Part shown: positions 8,159 through 15,828 of the stretch, in pieces
Layout: each line of letters opens with the position of its first letter
Position numbering within the stretch: position 1 is the first letter of the stretch
Program-made: the position numbers and the translations under genes
Source: Planctomycetaceae bacterium
GTDB lineage: Bacteria > Planctomycetota > UBA1135 > GCA-002686595
Reading direction: 5' to 3'
NCBI GenBank assembly: GCA_011525785.1
Contig: WYBT01000049.1
Coordinates: 113,068 to 177,067, forward strand
Length of the DNA stretch: 64,000 nucleotides
Notes under the pieces: model-generated
The model's input: the letters and a program-made list of their open reading frames with translations, nothing else
Told to the model about the DNA's origin: nothing
Database searches by the model: none

Positions 8159-10168
8159 CTAGCGGCGCTTGCCGCCGTCCTTGCCCTTCTTGCCGTCGCC
8201 GCCCTTCGAGCGCTGCCGGCCTTCTTGCAACTTCTGCATTTCCTGCGCGCGCTGCAGCATGCGTTGGAAGAAGCCGTCCTTCTTCTCGCCGGCGGGCGGC
8301 TCGCTGTCGTCGATCGGCCAAATCTTCTTGATCACGGTGTTCTCGAGGATGCCCAGCCCCGACTGCGTGATCATGTAGAGCGATAGTCCCGCCGCGTAGT
8401 TGTAGAGCGCGAAGCCCATCACCACCGGCATGAACATCATCATCTTCTGCATCTGAGCCTGCTGCTCGTCGGTCGGCTTGGGCATCAGCGCTTGCTGCCA
8501 GACCCACAGGACGACCATCAGGATCGGCAGCAGGTTGAAGTACTGAATCGTGCCGATCAGCGGCAGGTGCGTGTTCCAGTTGAGCTCTAGCAGGCGGTCG
8601 GGCTGCGACAGGTCGGTCATCCACAGCACGAACGGCTGTTGGCGCAGCTCGAAGGCCGTGCGCAGCGCCGAGAACAGCCCGAAGAAGATCGGGATCTGCA
8701 CGAACATCGGCAAGCAGCCGCCCAGCGGCGGGATCATGCCGTGCTGCGCCATGAGCTTCTGCTGCGCCTCGCGCTGTTTGGTCGGATCGTCCGCGAACTT
8801 CTGCTTGATCTCGTCGATCTGCGGCTGGAGGCGCTTCATGCGCTTTTGGAAGCGCGCCATGGCCGTCTGCGACTTGCGGTTCACGGGGAACAGCGCCGCA
8901 CGCACCATCAACGTCATCAAGATGATCGCGACGCCCCAGTTGGACGTGAGCTTGTGCAGCAGCACCAGAAGCCACGTCAGGCCGTTGGCGATGCTGGTCA
9001 CGAACGGAATCGGCACGCAGCACGTCCCCGCGCGGTCGTACTCGAGCAGCGCCTGGTGGTCGGCGTGGTCGGCGACGAGCAGGTCGGGCTGCTTGGGCCC
9101 GGCGTACACGAAGAAGTCGTACTTGCGACTGGCGCCCTGCGCCGGCGCGCGCAGTTCGAGCACCAGATCGCAGGCCATGTAGCGCCAGTTCGCGCCCGCC
9201 AGCGAGGGATCGTTCGCGACCAGCTCGTCGTCGGCCATGCGCCGCCAACGCGCGCTCTTGATCGCCGCGGTCGCGTCGGCGTCGGCGCCGCGCATCAGCA
9301 TCGCGAAGTACTTGTTGTGCACTCCGGCGAAGCTGATTTCCTCGGTCGGGATCTCCAGCGGCCCGGCGAACTGCGTGGCCTTGTCGTCGCGCTGCTGCGC
9401 GACCAGCTTGGGCGCGGTGGTGTCGCGATGCCGCGCGCCCTCGGCGGTGCGACCGGCGGCGACGGCCTGCGGCTCGACGTAGAACGTGTCGCCCGACTCG
9501 AGCGGCATGACCTCGGCCGGGCTGAACAGGAAGCCCAGCGCGCGCTCCGCACCGAGCGCGTCGTTGTGCAGCTCGAGCTCGACGCGCATTCGATAGCTGC
9601 CCGGCTCGAACACCGCGCGCTTCACGATCCGCAGCCCCGACCCCTGCGCCAGCTCGAACTCGACGCCGGTCGGCGCCGACTCGTTCGGGTAGGGCCGCAT
9701 CTTCCACAGCGCGCTGTCGAGCGGCTCGCGCTCGAGGTCGCGGCTCGAGACATCGCTGCGCAAGAGCAGCGAACCGCTCACGCGCCCAGAGCTCTTGGTC
9801 GGGCGCACCAGGCTGGTCCAGTGCTCGGGATCGGCGCGCTCGGCCTCGTCGAGTCCGACGCGGTCGACGAAGCTCTTGACCTTCAGCTCGACCAGTCGCG
9901 CGCCGCGGTTGGAGAACTGCGCGCGATAGGCGCCGGGCTCCCCGGGCTGGCCGATGTCGATCTCGAGCATGCGCTCGGCCTCGTCGGCGACGACTTGCGA
10001 CACCGGCGGAGGCAGCGGCGCGGCGGGCGCGGTGCTCGCCGGCGCAGCGGATTGCTCCGCGTTCACCGGCGCACGCGGCGGCGGAGGCGGCGGCTTGGGG
10101 CCGAGCCATTTCCACAGCACCAGCACCAGCACCGACAAGGTGATGGCGAGCAGCAGTCTCTTTTCCAA
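8159..10168 (-). CDS. yidC: Membrane protein insertase YidC
   Basis: YidC inserts membrane proteins alone or with the Sec translocon. The 669-residue product opens with a transmembrane anchor (MEKRLLLAITLSVLVLVLWKW) and a Pro-rich linker. A large periplasmic beta domain follows to about residue 370, then the conserved Oxa1 core with GGCLPMFVQIPIFFGLFSAL and further membrane spans. The tail is strongly basic (KGGDGKKGKDGGKRR), as in YidC proteins that bind ribosomes. Length is long but within the range for double-membrane bacteria. The next gene is mnmE; rnpA and rpmH, often upstream, are not here, and a phosphoesterase gene takes their place. Confidence 0.97.
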   Translation of the reverse strand: MEKRLLLAITLSVLVLVLWKWLGPKPPPPPPRAPVNAEQSAAPASTAPAAPLPPPVSQVVADEAERMLEIDIGQPGEPGAYRAQFSNRGARLVELKVKSFVDRVGLDEAERADPEHWTSLVRPTKSSGRVSGSLLLRSDVSSRDLEREPLDSALWKMRPYPNESAPTGVEFELAQGSGLRIVKRAVFEPGSYRMRVELELHNDALGAERALGFLFSPAEVMPLESGDTFYVEPQAVAAGRTAEGARHRDTTAPKLVAQQRDDKATQFAGPLEIPTEEISFAGVHNKYFAMLMRGADADATAAIKSARWRRMADDELVANDPSLAGANWRYMACDLVLELRAPAQGASRKYDFFVYAGPKQPDLLVADHADHQALLEYDRAGTCCVPIPFVTSIANGLTWLLVLLHKLTSNWGVAIILMTLMVRAALFPVNRKSQTAMARFQKRMKRLQPQIDEIKQKFADDPTKQREAQQKLMAQHGMIPPLGGCLPMFVQIPIFFGLFSALRTAFELRQQPFVLWMTDLSQPDRLLELNWNTHLPLIGTIQYFNLLPILMVVLWVWQQALMPKPTDEQQAQMQKMMMFMPVVMGFALYNYAAGLSLYMITQSGLGILENTVIKKIWPIDDSEPPAGEKKDGFFQRMLQRAQEMQKLQEGRQRSKGGDGKKGKDGGKRR

Positions 10169-10201
10169 AGCGTTGAGCGGGGGTTCTTCGTGGCGCGCGG
10201 G

Positions 10202-11026
10202 CTACTGCCCCGCGGCGAGTCGATCGGCCAAATAAGCGGGCAACTGCGCGACCGAGCGGATGTGCTCCTGCGCCTGGGCGACGTCGTAGCTCGCGCGCAC
10301 GAAGCTCAGGTGGCGCCCGTCGAACAGCGCGTACGAGAGCCGCGGGTCGCCGTCGCGCGGCTGGCCCACGGAGCCGACGTTGACGATCGCGCGACAGGTG
10401 GCCGAGGCGCCCAGGTCGTAGGGGCCCTCGGTGTTCTTGGGACGGTAGAAGCGGCCGTCCTCGTAGAAGATTCCGGGCACGTGGCTGTGCCCCACGAAGC
10501 ACACCGGCGCGAGCGCGTCGGGGTCGAGCTCGCGCATGCTGGCGAAGTTCGCCGCCATCTTGTGCGCGTCGCGCGCGTCGCGCGGCAGCAAGTATTCGCG
10601 CACCGGGTCGCGCGGGCTGCCGTGGGCGTACATCGCGCCGTCGTCGACGCGCAGGGGCTCGAGCTCCGAGAGGAAGTCCCAGAAGGCGTGCGTGCGCGCG
10701 CGATCGCCGGCCCCGTTGAGCTCGTCGCGCGTCCAGTCGATGGCCTTGCGCGCGTTGGGGTTGAAGTCCTCGCCCGAGTTGAGCAGCGCGTACTCGTGGT
10801 TGCCCTGCAGACACACGCCGGGCTCGAACCCGGCCGCTGCCGCGCGCTGCGTGCACAGCTCCATCACCGCGTCGAGGCACTCGACCGGCCGCGCTCCGTA
10901 GCCGATCACGTCGCCCAGGCAGACGAAACGCCGCGCGCCACGCTCGCGCGCGTCGGCCAGGGCGACCTGCAGCGCGGGCCAGTTGCTGTGCAGGTCGGAG
11001 ATGAGGGCGGTCAGCGGGTAGGTCAC
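10202..11026 (-). CDS. Metallophosphoesterase family protein
   Basis: A calcineurin-like phosphoesterase of about 274 residues with the full metal-binding motif series: SDLHSN, GDVIGYG, GNHEYAL and GHSHVPG. These ligate two metal ions for phosphodiester or phosphomonoester hydrolysis; the substrate cannot be told from sequence. The GTG at 11026 is chosen because the conserved domain starts five residues later (VTYPLTALISDLHSN). Upstream in-frame ATGs at 11158 and 11209 would add an Arg/Ala-rich extension with no domain character. No Shine-Dalgarno is clear at any of these starts. The stop lies 33 nt ahead of yidC on the same strand. Confidence 0.85.
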   Translation of the reverse strand: MTYPLTALISDLHSNWPALQVALADARERGARRFVCLGDVIGYGARPVECLDAVMELCTQRAAAAGFEPGVCLQGNHEYALLNSGEDFNPNARKAIDWTRDELNGAGDRARTHAFWDFLSELEPLRVDDGAMYAHGSPRDPVREYLLPRDARDAHKMAANFASMRELDPDALAPVCFVGHSHVPGIFYEDGRFYRPKNTEGPYDLGASATCRAIVNVGSVGQPRDGDPRLSYALFDGRHLSFVRASYDVAQAQEHIRSVAQLPAYLADRLAAGQ

Positions 11027-11269
11027 GGGGACACGGGCGGGGCGCGCGTCGGTAGGCAGTCCGAGGTGCAGTCCGAGCGCCGCCGCGCACTGCGCTGCGG
11101 CCCCCGAGTCGTCGGACGCTGCGGCCCGAGCGCGCCGTCGCGCGACCCGCTGCCACATCGTGCGGTTCGAAGGGGGCGGGATTATCGGGAGCGGACCCGC
11201 GCGCGGCAAGGGCGCGCGTCGGCGCGACGCGCGAACTGGGCATCGCCGCTCACGTCGGCGCGTTGGACT

Positions 11270-12364
11270 TCAGCGGGCGCTGCTGCGCGCGATCGGAGCA
11301 GAGTCGGGCGCGCCTCCGACACCGGCGGCGGGGACCTCATTTGCCGCCTCGGCCAACGGAGCGAGCGGTGCGTGTTCCTGCGGCGTCGCGCGCAGAGCAA
11401 TGCACAGCGCTAGCAGCGTGAGCACGCCGCCGACCAGCGCGCCCCACAGGGGACTTGCGAGCGGCAGCAGCGCGGCGGGTGCGGCGATCAGCGCCAATGC
11501 GACCGCGATCGAGCGGCTCGAGCGACCGCTGCGCGCCAGTCGGTGCGCGAGGTGCCGGCGATCGCCGCGCCACAGCGGCCAGCCCGCGCGCACGCGCTCG
11601 AGGCACACGCGCGCGAGGTCGAAGGCCGGCAGCGCGAGCGCGGGCCAGGCGGCGGGCGTGATCAGGATCAACAGGCCGAGCGCGTGACTGCCGCTGTCGC
11701 CCAGGATCGCCTTGCGCCCCCACGCTCGCGTCGAATCGGTCCGCAGATTGAAGGGCGCGAAGGCCGCCAACGCGGCCGCGAAGGGCGGCGCGGAGTGGAT
11801 CAATCCGAGCGCGCCGATCGAGAGGGCCGCGCCGTCGGCGTGATCGAAGGTGTTCACGACGTTGAGCACGACCAGCGCCGCGGCGACCAGCGCCAGCCCC
11901 AGGCCGATCTCGTCCGCGCGCGCGCCCGAGCCGAACAACAGCGGCGCCGCGAGAACGACACCGCTCGCCGCCTGCCCGACGAGCTTGAGCGCCGGATGGA
12001 GTCCGTCGCGCAGCCCGTCGTCGATCGCGCCGACCGCGAAGGCCGTGAGCAACGCGCCGAAGGGCCACAGGGTGACTTCGCGGCCAAGGAATTCGCCCAG
12101 CGCAGTCGCGAGCGCGCGACCGGGGACGAAGGGCGCGCTCTCGCGACCCCACCAGGCCATCAAGGCCCAGGCGCACAACGCACCGGCGAGGAGCGCCGGG
12201 CCGCCGGTGAGGGGAAAGTGCTCGCCGGGGCGCTTGTGCGCGCCGCTGCCGCCGTCCACCCAGCCCACGCGGCTCGCCCAGCGCGTGGCGAGCAGCGCCA
12301 CGAGTCCTGCGCACAGCGCCGGGGCGGCCACGCTGACCCACATTTGAAGGCTGGGGAGGTTCAC
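11270..12364 (-). CDS. MraY/WecA-like glycosyl-1-phosphate transferase (glycosyltransferase 4 family)
   Basis: An integral membrane enzyme of about 364 residues related to MraY and WecA, which move a sugar-1-phosphate from a UDP-sugar to undecaprenyl phosphate. Visible family marks are the substrate-loop segment HKRPGEHFPLTGGPALL, NVVNTFDHADGAA (the counterpart of NxxNLxDGxDG), GDSGSHALG, and a C-terminal cytoplasmic RRHLAHRLARSG. About ten hydrophobic spans are predictable. It uses a GTG start overlapping the nadD stop as GTGA, so the two are probably translationally coupled. The sugar and the polymer it starts (wall, teichoic-like or exopolysaccharide) cannot be decided from sequence. Confidence 0.85.
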   Translation of the reverse strand: MNLPSLQMWVSVAAPALCAGLVALLATRWASRVGWVDGGSGAHKRPGEHFPLTGGPALLAGALCAWALMAWWGRESAPFVPGRALATALGEFLGREVTLWPFGALLTAFAVGAIDDGLRDGLHPALKLVGQAASGVVLAAPLLFGSGARADEIGLGLALVAAALVVLNVVNTFDHADGAALSIGALGLIHSAPPFAAALAAFAPFNLRTDSTRAWGRKAILGDSGSHALGLLILITPAAWPALALPAFDLARVCLERVRAGWPLWRGDRRHLAHRLARSGRSSRSIAVALALIAAPAALLPLASPLWGALVGGVLTLLALCIALRATPQEHAPLAPLAEAANEVPAAGVGGAPDSAPIARSSAR

Positions 12365-13032
12365 GGCGTGCTCGCGCTCGAGTAGATGCCCCGCGCGCGA
12401 ATGTATTCCAGCACGGAGGGCTCGAGGCTCTCGCGCGGCCACTCGCCGCGCGCGATGCGCTCGCGCACGCTGGTCGACGAGACCGGCGAAGGCGGCGCGC
12501 GCACCAGGCCGCGCTCGAGCCGCGCACCGAGCTCCTCCCCCAGCGCGGCGCGCACCGTGGCGAGCGCCGCCTGGTCCTCGGCCCCGCGCCAGACCACGAT
12601 CGGCTGCGCCAGCCGGACCAACTCGCGCGCGTCGCGCCAGCGCTCGAAGCCGCGCAAGTTGTCCCAGCCCAGCACCCAGTGCAGCTCGACCTCGTCCGCC
12701 AGCCCAAGCGCTCGCGGGGCGCTGCGCACCGTGTCGATCGAATAGGAGGGGCCGGCGCGCTCGAGTTCACAGGTCCACACGCTCCAGCGCGGCTCGTGGG
12801 CCAGCGCCAGGTCGAGCATCGCGACGCGGTCGGCGGCCGCAGCCAGCCTCCAGCCCTGCTTGTGCGGCGGCGAGGCGGCGGGCACGAACACGATCTGATC
12901 CAGGCCGAAATGCTCGGCCGCCAGCCGCGCCACGTGCGCGTGTCCCAGGTGCACCGGGTCGAAGGAGCCGCCGTACAGCGCCACGCGACGTCCGAAGGCG
13001 CCGATCGGCGCGGGCCGCGAGCTGTGGATCAC
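12361..13032 (-). CDS. nadD: Nicotinate-nucleotide adenylyltransferase
   Basis: NadD adenylates nicotinate mononucleotide in NAD synthesis. The product (about 223 residues) has VALYGGSFDPVHLGHAHVA, the nucleotidyltransferase signature GGSFDPxHxGH, then VPAASPPHKQ, and near the end SSTSVRERIARGE, the ISSTxIR motif. The GTG start at 13032 places the signature 17 residues in, as usual for the family; longer in-frame extensions upstream are low-complexity. Its TGA overlaps the GTG of the downstream transferase gene by 4 nt. Confidence 0.93.
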   Translation of the reverse strand: MIHSSRPAPIGAFGRRVALYGGSFDPVHLGHAHVARLAAEHFGLDQIVFVPAASPPHKQGWRLAAAADRVAMLDLALAHEPRWSVWTCELERAGPSYSIDTVRSAPRALGLADEVELHWVLGWDNLRGFERWRDARELVRLAQPIVVWRGAEDQAALATVRAALGEELGARLERGLVRAPPSPVSSTSVRERIARGEWPRESLEPSVLEYIRARGIYSSASTP

Positions 13033-13370
13033 GCGCGCGCTCCCGGGGCCGCGCGCCGGACCACGCACCCGACGGCGCACCCCGACCGCCCGCGGTAACC
13101 GGCGCCATTGCCCGGGTACATAGGCCGCGCGTCCGGACGCCGAATGGCGTCGCCGACGCGCGCCGCGGGGCGCGCCAGACGAGATCGAGCGCTGGGCCTC
13201 ACGGCCGCCATCCTTGACGTTCCAACTGGCCGCTGTCCATACTGCCGGGCCCTCGCTTCGCCGCGTCCGCTGCGCAGCGCGAGCGTGGCCCCCCCTCCCA
13301 CGAACTTCGCTGCTGCTCCCGTCGGGCCCGCGCGCGACCCCCCACCTCTCGACCCACCGTCCCACACCCG
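13033..13370. other. Intergenic region between nadD and a small lipoprotein gene
   Basis: This 338-nt divergent spacer has no convincing open frame. It contains one sigma-70-like promoter candidate (13214-13243) firing toward the lipoprotein gene. The sequence just upstream of nadD is very GC-rich with no recognisable promoter. Confidence 0.5.
13214..13243 (+). promoter_or_regulatory. Candidate sigma-70 promoter for the small lipoprotein
   Basis: TTGACG (13214-13219) and CATACT (13238-13243) are separated by 18 nt. The same TTGACG...CATA(C/G)T pairing is found ahead of the tRNA-Ala gene at 54.7 kb, which supports it as a real promoter type here. The predicted leader to the ATG at 13371 is about 120 nt. 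Confidence 0.45.
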
Positions 13371-13682
13371 ATGAAGCGTCTCACGCTCGGAAGCCTGGTC
13401 CTGATCGCCCTCACGTCGGCTTGCACCTCGCCGGCTTACGAGAACAACCACTGGCACTTCAACTCGGTGGGGCCGCGCATGTCGCACCAGTTCTTGGGCT
13501 ACCGCCAGAGCCGCGACGGCTCGTACCTCAACCGGCTGCAGCAGGACGGCAACGCGACCACGCTGACGCTGCGCCGCCACTTCGTGAACGACAACCCCGG
13601 CAACCCGATGATGCCGCAGCCGGCGCGCCCGCCCTACCGCCCGCAGCCGCCGCAAGTCGAGTTCAGCGTCAAGAACCCCTGA
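13371..13682 (+). CDS. Small hypothetical lipoprotein
   Basis: A 103-residue exported protein of unknown function. It starts MKRLTLGSLVLIALTSACTS, a lipoprotein signal peptide with the lipobox LTSAC. The mature part is rich in Asn, Gln, Arg and Pro, with the segment RMSHQFLGYRQSRDGSYLNR, and ends in a Pro-rich stretch. No known domain is recognised. It stands alone between divergent nadD and convergent miaA, with a candidate promoter upstream and a clear intrinsic terminator downstream, so it is probably a monocistronic, well-expressed gene. Confidence 0.8.
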   Translation: MKRLTLGSLVLIALTSACTSPAYENNHWHFNSVGPRMSHQFLGYRQSRDGSYLNRLQQDGNATTLTLRRHFVNDNPGNPMMPQPARPPYRPQPPQVEFSVKNP

Positions 13683-13722
13683 GCGGGCGCGCACTGCGCA
13701 AGCTCGCTGCGGACCTGGCGCC

Positions 13723-14730
13723 TCAGGCCCAGCCCAACTGCTCCAAAACCTCGTCGGCCAAGCCGGCGAGGTTTTTTTCGTGCGCCAGGTTCTCCGTCGA
13801 CCCGCTCGGCGCTGAGTTCGCGCTTCCCGCCTGCAGGGTCTCGATCCAGGTCAGGCCCTCGAACTTGCGCAGCCACGTGCGCTGCTTGCGCGCGAACTGG
13901 CGCGTCTTGAGCACGATCGCGCGCTCGCAGCTCTCGCGATCGATGCGGCCGTCGGCGAGTTCGAGCACTTGCGCGTAGCCCAGCGCCGCCGCAGCCGTCG
14001 GACCGAATCCGCAGCGCGCTCGAATCGCACGCGCCTCTTCGACCCAGCCGCTGGCGAGCATGGCGCGCGTGCGAGCGGCGATGCGCGCGTCGAGTTGCTC
14101 GACCGGCGTGCTCAAGCCGACCAGGCGCACTTCCCCCGCCGCGCTCGGCGCTGCGCCGTGCCAGCCCCAGGTCGTCTGCCACTGGCTCAGCGGTCTGCCG
14201 GTCTGCTCGAACACCTCGAGCGCGCGCACCACGCGCTTGCGATCGTTGGCGTGGATGCGCAGCGCCAGCGCCGGATCGACGCGCTGCAACTCGGCGTGCA
14301 ACGCCGCCGGTCCTTCGCTCTGGTAGCGCTGTTCCAAGCGCTCGCGCACCTGCGGCGCGACGGGCGGTCCCTCGAACAGCCCCTGCAGCAGCGCCTTGAG
14401 GTAGAAGGCGGTCCCGCCGACGTACAGCGCGCGGCGTCCGCGCTCCTCGATCGCGCGCTGGGCGCGTTGCGCTTCACGCAGCCAGTCGCTGACCGAGAAG
14501 GCCTCGCTCGGCTCGACCAGGTCGAGCGCGTGGTGCGGGACGCGCGCGCGCTCCTCGGGGGTCGGCTTGGCCACGCCGATGTCGAGCCCGCGGTAGACCA
14601 GCATCGAGTCGAGCGAGATCAGCTCCGCGCCCGCGCGCTCGGCGACGACCAGGGCCACGGCGGACTTGCCGCTGGCCGTCGGCCCGACCAGGGCGTTCAC
14701 ACGAACGGGAGAGCTCACGAACGTGCGCAT
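13723..14730 (-). CDS. miaA: tRNA dimethylallyltransferase
   Basis: MiaA transfers a dimethylallyl group to N6 of A37 in tRNAs that read UNN codons. The 335-residue product has the P-loop VGPTASGKSAVAL, SLDSMLVYRGLDIGVAKP, HHALDLVEPSEAFSVSDW, GGTAFYLKALLQGL and the downstream RKRVVRALEV and FARKQRTWLRKF segments, all standard for the family. The gene is convergent with the small lipoprotein gene, whose transcription terminator on the other strand lies inside the last codons of miaA. The MiaA C-terminus is therefore constrained by a hairpin on the opposite strand. Confidence 0.96.
   Translation of the reverse strand: MRTFVSSPVRVNALVGPTASGKSAVALVVAERAGAELISLDSMLVYRGLDIGVAKPTPEERARVPHHALDLVEPSEAFSVSDWLREAQRAQRAIEERGRRALYVGGTAFYLKALLQGLFEGPPVAPQVRERLEQRYQSEGPAALHAELQRVDPALALRIHANDRKRVVRALEVFEQTGRPLSQWQTTWGWHGAAPSAAGEVRLVGLSTPVEQLDARIAARTRAMLASGWVEEARAIRARCGFGPTAAAALGYAQVLELADGRIDRESCERAIVLKTRQFARKQRTWLRKFEGLTWIETLQAGSANSAPSGSTENLAHEKNLAGLADEVLEQLGWA
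13747..13778 (+). terminator. Intrinsic terminator of the lipoprotein gene, inside miaA 3' end
   Basis: On the plus strand AACCTCGTCGGC (13747-13758), a 3-nt loop and GCCGGCGAGGTT (13762-13773) form a 12-bp stem with one G-U pair, directly followed by a run of T to 13778. It sits 65 nt after the lipoprotein stop and overlaps the antisense C-terminal codons of miaA. Confidence 0.85.
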
Positions 14731-14806
14731 TCCACCATTCCGGCGCCGCAGCGCTCCAGCGCAAGCCTCAACGCACTCGTGACGAAAGCGCGCGCGAACC
14801 CCGTGC

Positions 14807-14812
14807 TAGCTT
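14807..14812 (+). promoter_or_regulatory. -10-like box for a leaderless transcript
   Basis: TAGCTT ends 6 nt before the ATG at 14819, in the extended context TGCTAGCTT. If it is a -10 element, transcription would start at or next to the start codon. The same placement is seen at three other genes in this window. Confidence 0.45.
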
Positions 14813-14818
14813 GTCGAC

Positions 14819-15802
14819 ATGCACGCCGTCCGCTTCGCGCGCCGCCTCTCGGCGCGTCTGTTCGCCGCGCTGGCCGCGACCGCCGCGGCGGGAATCGCCA
14901 TCGCCGCCCAGGATCCTGCGCCGCAGCCGACACCGCCGCCCGCGCCCGCGCCGCAACCTGCGCCCGCTGACGCCGCGCCGCTCGTCCCCGGCGCGCTGCC
15001 GGCCGACGCTTCACCCGCCGCGCGCAGCGCGTGGGAAGCCCTGTGCGCCGCGCTCGGCGCCGCCGCCGACGCGCCGCGCGTCGAGGCCTTCGACCTCAGC
15101 TTCGACGCACGCGCCTGGGCGCAAGGCGGCGAGGGCGAGAAGTCCTTCCGCAACGCGCGCCTGCGCTTTCTCGCGCCGAACTTCGTCGACTCGGCCTTCG
15201 ACAGCGGTCGACGCCGCATGCGCGGGCCGCGCGGCGACTGGATCGTCGATGCGCAGGGCGCCGCAGTGCGCCTGCAAGGCGTCGAGATGGCGCAGGACCG
15301 CCGCGAGCTGGACCAGATCCTCCAGGTCGCGCGCACCTTCGCGAACCTCGTGAACGCGCGCACGCTGCGGCTGCGCAAGCTCGAGACCGTGGCCACGCCG
15401 CCCTTCGAGTTGCCGGCGGCGCTCGCACAGCGCGCCAGCGCCGTGAGCTGGCTGTCGCTCGTCAGCCCCGACTTCGCGCTCGCCCGCTCCGACGGCAGCA
15501 AGAGCGACACGGAAGTCCGCGCCTGGATCGCGCTCGACAGCGCGACGCAACTGCCCGCGCTCGCAGTCGTGGCCGAGGAAGGCGTCGACGCATCGACGCC
15601 GCGCACGGCGCTGTTGGTCGAACTGTGGAACTGGGCCCCGCTCGACGGACTGCGTTCGCCCAAGAACGTGCGCACCTACCCGCCGCTCGAGGGCGGCGCG
15701 AAGTGGAGCTTCCAGGACAAGCAGAACCTGCAGCTGTGGCTCACCAAGGGCTCGCTGCGCGCCAAGCTCGCGCCGGGCGACTTCGAGCCGCCGCGCAAGT
15801 GA
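14819..15802 (+). CDS. Secreted protein of unknown function
   Basis: A 327-residue exported protein. The signal peptide (MHAVRFARRLSARLFAALAATAAAGIAIAAQ) is followed by a Pro/Ala-rich linker to about residue 60, then a globular part with AFDLSFDARAW, a run of beta-like segments and MRGPRGDWIVDAQG. The alternation of short strands and a substrate-like 'outer layer' suggests a LolA/LppX-type half-barrel, but this is only a guess; no motif proves it. It is divergent from miaA with an 88-nt spacer and convergent with the next propeller gene. Confidence 0.75.
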   Translation: MHAVRFARRLSARLFAALAATAAAGIAIAAQDPAPQPTPPPAPAPQPAPADAAPLVPGALPADASPAARSAWEALCAALGAAADAPRVEAFDLSFDARAWAQGGEGEKSFRNARLRFLAPNFVDSAFDSGRRRMRGPRGDWIVDAQGAAVRLQGVEMAQDRRELDQILQVARTFANLVNARTLRLRKLETVATPPFELPAALAQRASAVSWLSLVSPDFALARSDGSKSDTEVRAWIALDSATQLPALAVVAEEGVDASTPRTALLVELWNWAPLDGLRSPKNVRTYPPLEGGAKWSFQDKQNLQLWLTKGSLRAKLAPGDFEPPRK

Positions 15803-15828
15803 GGCGCGGCTCGCGCTGCGCGCGCTGC

